Shown here in pieces: positions 63,526 to 64,000 of a stretch of 64,000 nucleotides of DNA; positions within the stretch are counted from its first letter, which is position 1; each line of letters begins with the position of its first letter. A program made the translations under genes and the position numbers. Source of the stretch: PALSA-505 sp036267135. Its GTDB lineage: Bacteria > Actinomycetota > Actinomycetes > Streptosporangiales > Streptosporangiaceae. Location: positions 5,612 through 69,611 of the forward strand of contig DATAWQ010000052.1 of the NCBI GenBank assembly GCA_036267135.1. Direction: 5' to 3'. The notes beneath the pieces are model-generated. The model was not told the DNA's origin. It ran no database searches and saw nothing but the letters and a program-made list of their open reading frames with translations.

Positions 63526-64000
63526 TCAGGCCCCACCCCGGCGCCTGGCGAGGCGAGTGGCGGCGGCTTGGATGCGCTCGTCGGTGGCGGTGAGGGCGAC
63601 GCGGATGTGGCGGTCGCCTGCCGCGCCGTAGAAGGTGCCGGAGGCGACCAGGATGCCCAGGTCGGCTAGAAAAGCCACCGCGGACCAGGCGTCGTGGTCG
63701 GGATGGGTGGCCCACAGATACAGGCCGGCCTCGGAGTGGTCGATGCGCCAGCCGGCCGACTCCAGGGCGCCCTTCAGCCGGAGCCGCCTGGCGGCGTAGC
63801 GGGCGCGCTGCTCGTCCACGTGGGTGTCGTCATTCAGCGCGGCGGTCATCGCGGCCTGGATCGGCGCCGGGACCATCATTCCCGCGTGCCGGTGCACCTC
63901 CAACAGCGACCCGATCAAACCAGGGTCCCCGGTCACGAAGCCAGCCCGGTACCCGGCCAGGTTGGACCGCTTGGACAGCGAGAAAACCCCGAGCAGCCCC
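63526..64000 (-). CDS. dapC: succinyldiaminopimelate aminotransferase-like protein, C-terminal part
   Basis: The C-terminal 158 codons are in the window; the start lies beyond its right edge. The Schiff-base lysine is in FSLSKRSNLAGYRAGFVTGDP at the very edge, followed by AGMMVPAPIQAAMTAAL and the closing small domain ILVASGTFYGAAGDRHIRVALT. These segments fit the actinobacterial class I/II aminotransferases annotated as DapC in lysine and cell-wall diaminopimelate synthesis; other members of the group cannot be excluded. It ends 30 bases from the epimerase start. Confidence 0.75.
   Translation of the reverse strand, partial: GLLGVFSLSKRSNLAGYRAGFVTGDPGLIGSLLEVHRHAGMMVPAPIQAAMTAALNDDTHVDEQRARYAARRLRLKGALESAGWRIDHSEAGLYLWATHPDHDAWSAVAFLADLGILVASGTFYGAAGDRHIRVALTATDERIQAAATRLARRRGGA

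Overview
The window is high-GC DNA from an actinomycete (phylum Actinomycetota). Four things point there: the GC-rich third positions and frequent GTG/TTG starts; the gene order yraN-comM-dprA-xerC-rpsB-tsf-pyrH-frr-cdsA-rlmN; a mycothiol gene (mshB); and an actinobacterial-type Tad pilus locus. Streptomyces carries the sporulation sigma factor gene whiG just after dprA; here xerC occupies that place. The genus cannot be settled from the sequence, but a Streptosporangiales-like soil actinomycete is plausible.

Layout. 0.1-12.6 kb: housekeeping block for DNA uptake and recombination (yraN, comM, dprA, xerC), translation (rpsB with a very long Ala/Pro/Glu tail, tsf, frr), UMP kinase, CDP-diglyceride synthase, a SUFU-domain protein, rlmN and an acyltransferase. 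12.8-18.1 kb: a secreted neprosin-like/propeller protein, then a GntR-ABC transporter-PQQ-propeller lipoprotein operon with its own operator-like palindrome. 18.1-25.6 kb: a signalling block with an MBL-fold hydrolase, a response regulator, a soluble poly-HAMP hybrid histidine kinase and, divergently, a HATPase-GAF-SpoIIE phosphatase with repeats inside its catalytic domain. 25.6-28.8 kb: three small metabolic or unknown genes, a C-rich tandem repeat and a 1.17-kb AT-richer non-coding region. 28.8-40.1 kb: a complete Tad/Flp pilus locus (SAF/CpaB-like, CpaE, TadA, TadB, TadC, Flp, two TadE, TadG, a LysM-BTAD membrane regulator and a prepilin peptidase). 40.1-47.6 kb: a small basic protein, typA, a secreted repeat protein, an MscS-like membrane protein, a DUF6401-like protein, uppP and a decayed propeller-gene remnant. 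47.6-55.4 kb: an Sdh1-type succinate dehydrogenase operon, mshB, a DUF6113-like protein, a flavin reductase, and the arginine/ornithine genes rocD and ddaH.

55.6-63.5 kb is the most unusual stretch. A four-helix membrane domain is fused in frame to a cysteinyl-tRNA synthetase. Upstream of it, coupled by overlapping or closely spaced genes, lie a membrane-anchored sulfite-oxidase-fold molybdoprotein, a methyltransferase, a TIGR04282 glycosyltransferase-like protein and a family-2 glycosyltransferase. Beside these are a polytopic glycosyltransferase-like protein and an extended SDR epimerase. Together they look like an uncharacterised envelope sugar or lipid pathway. The window ends inside a dapC-like aminotransferase.

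No rRNA, tRNA, transposase, prophage or CRISPR array was seen. Four strong hairpin terminators and several promoters or operators are marked. All functions are read from recognisable motifs and gene order; no database search was run.
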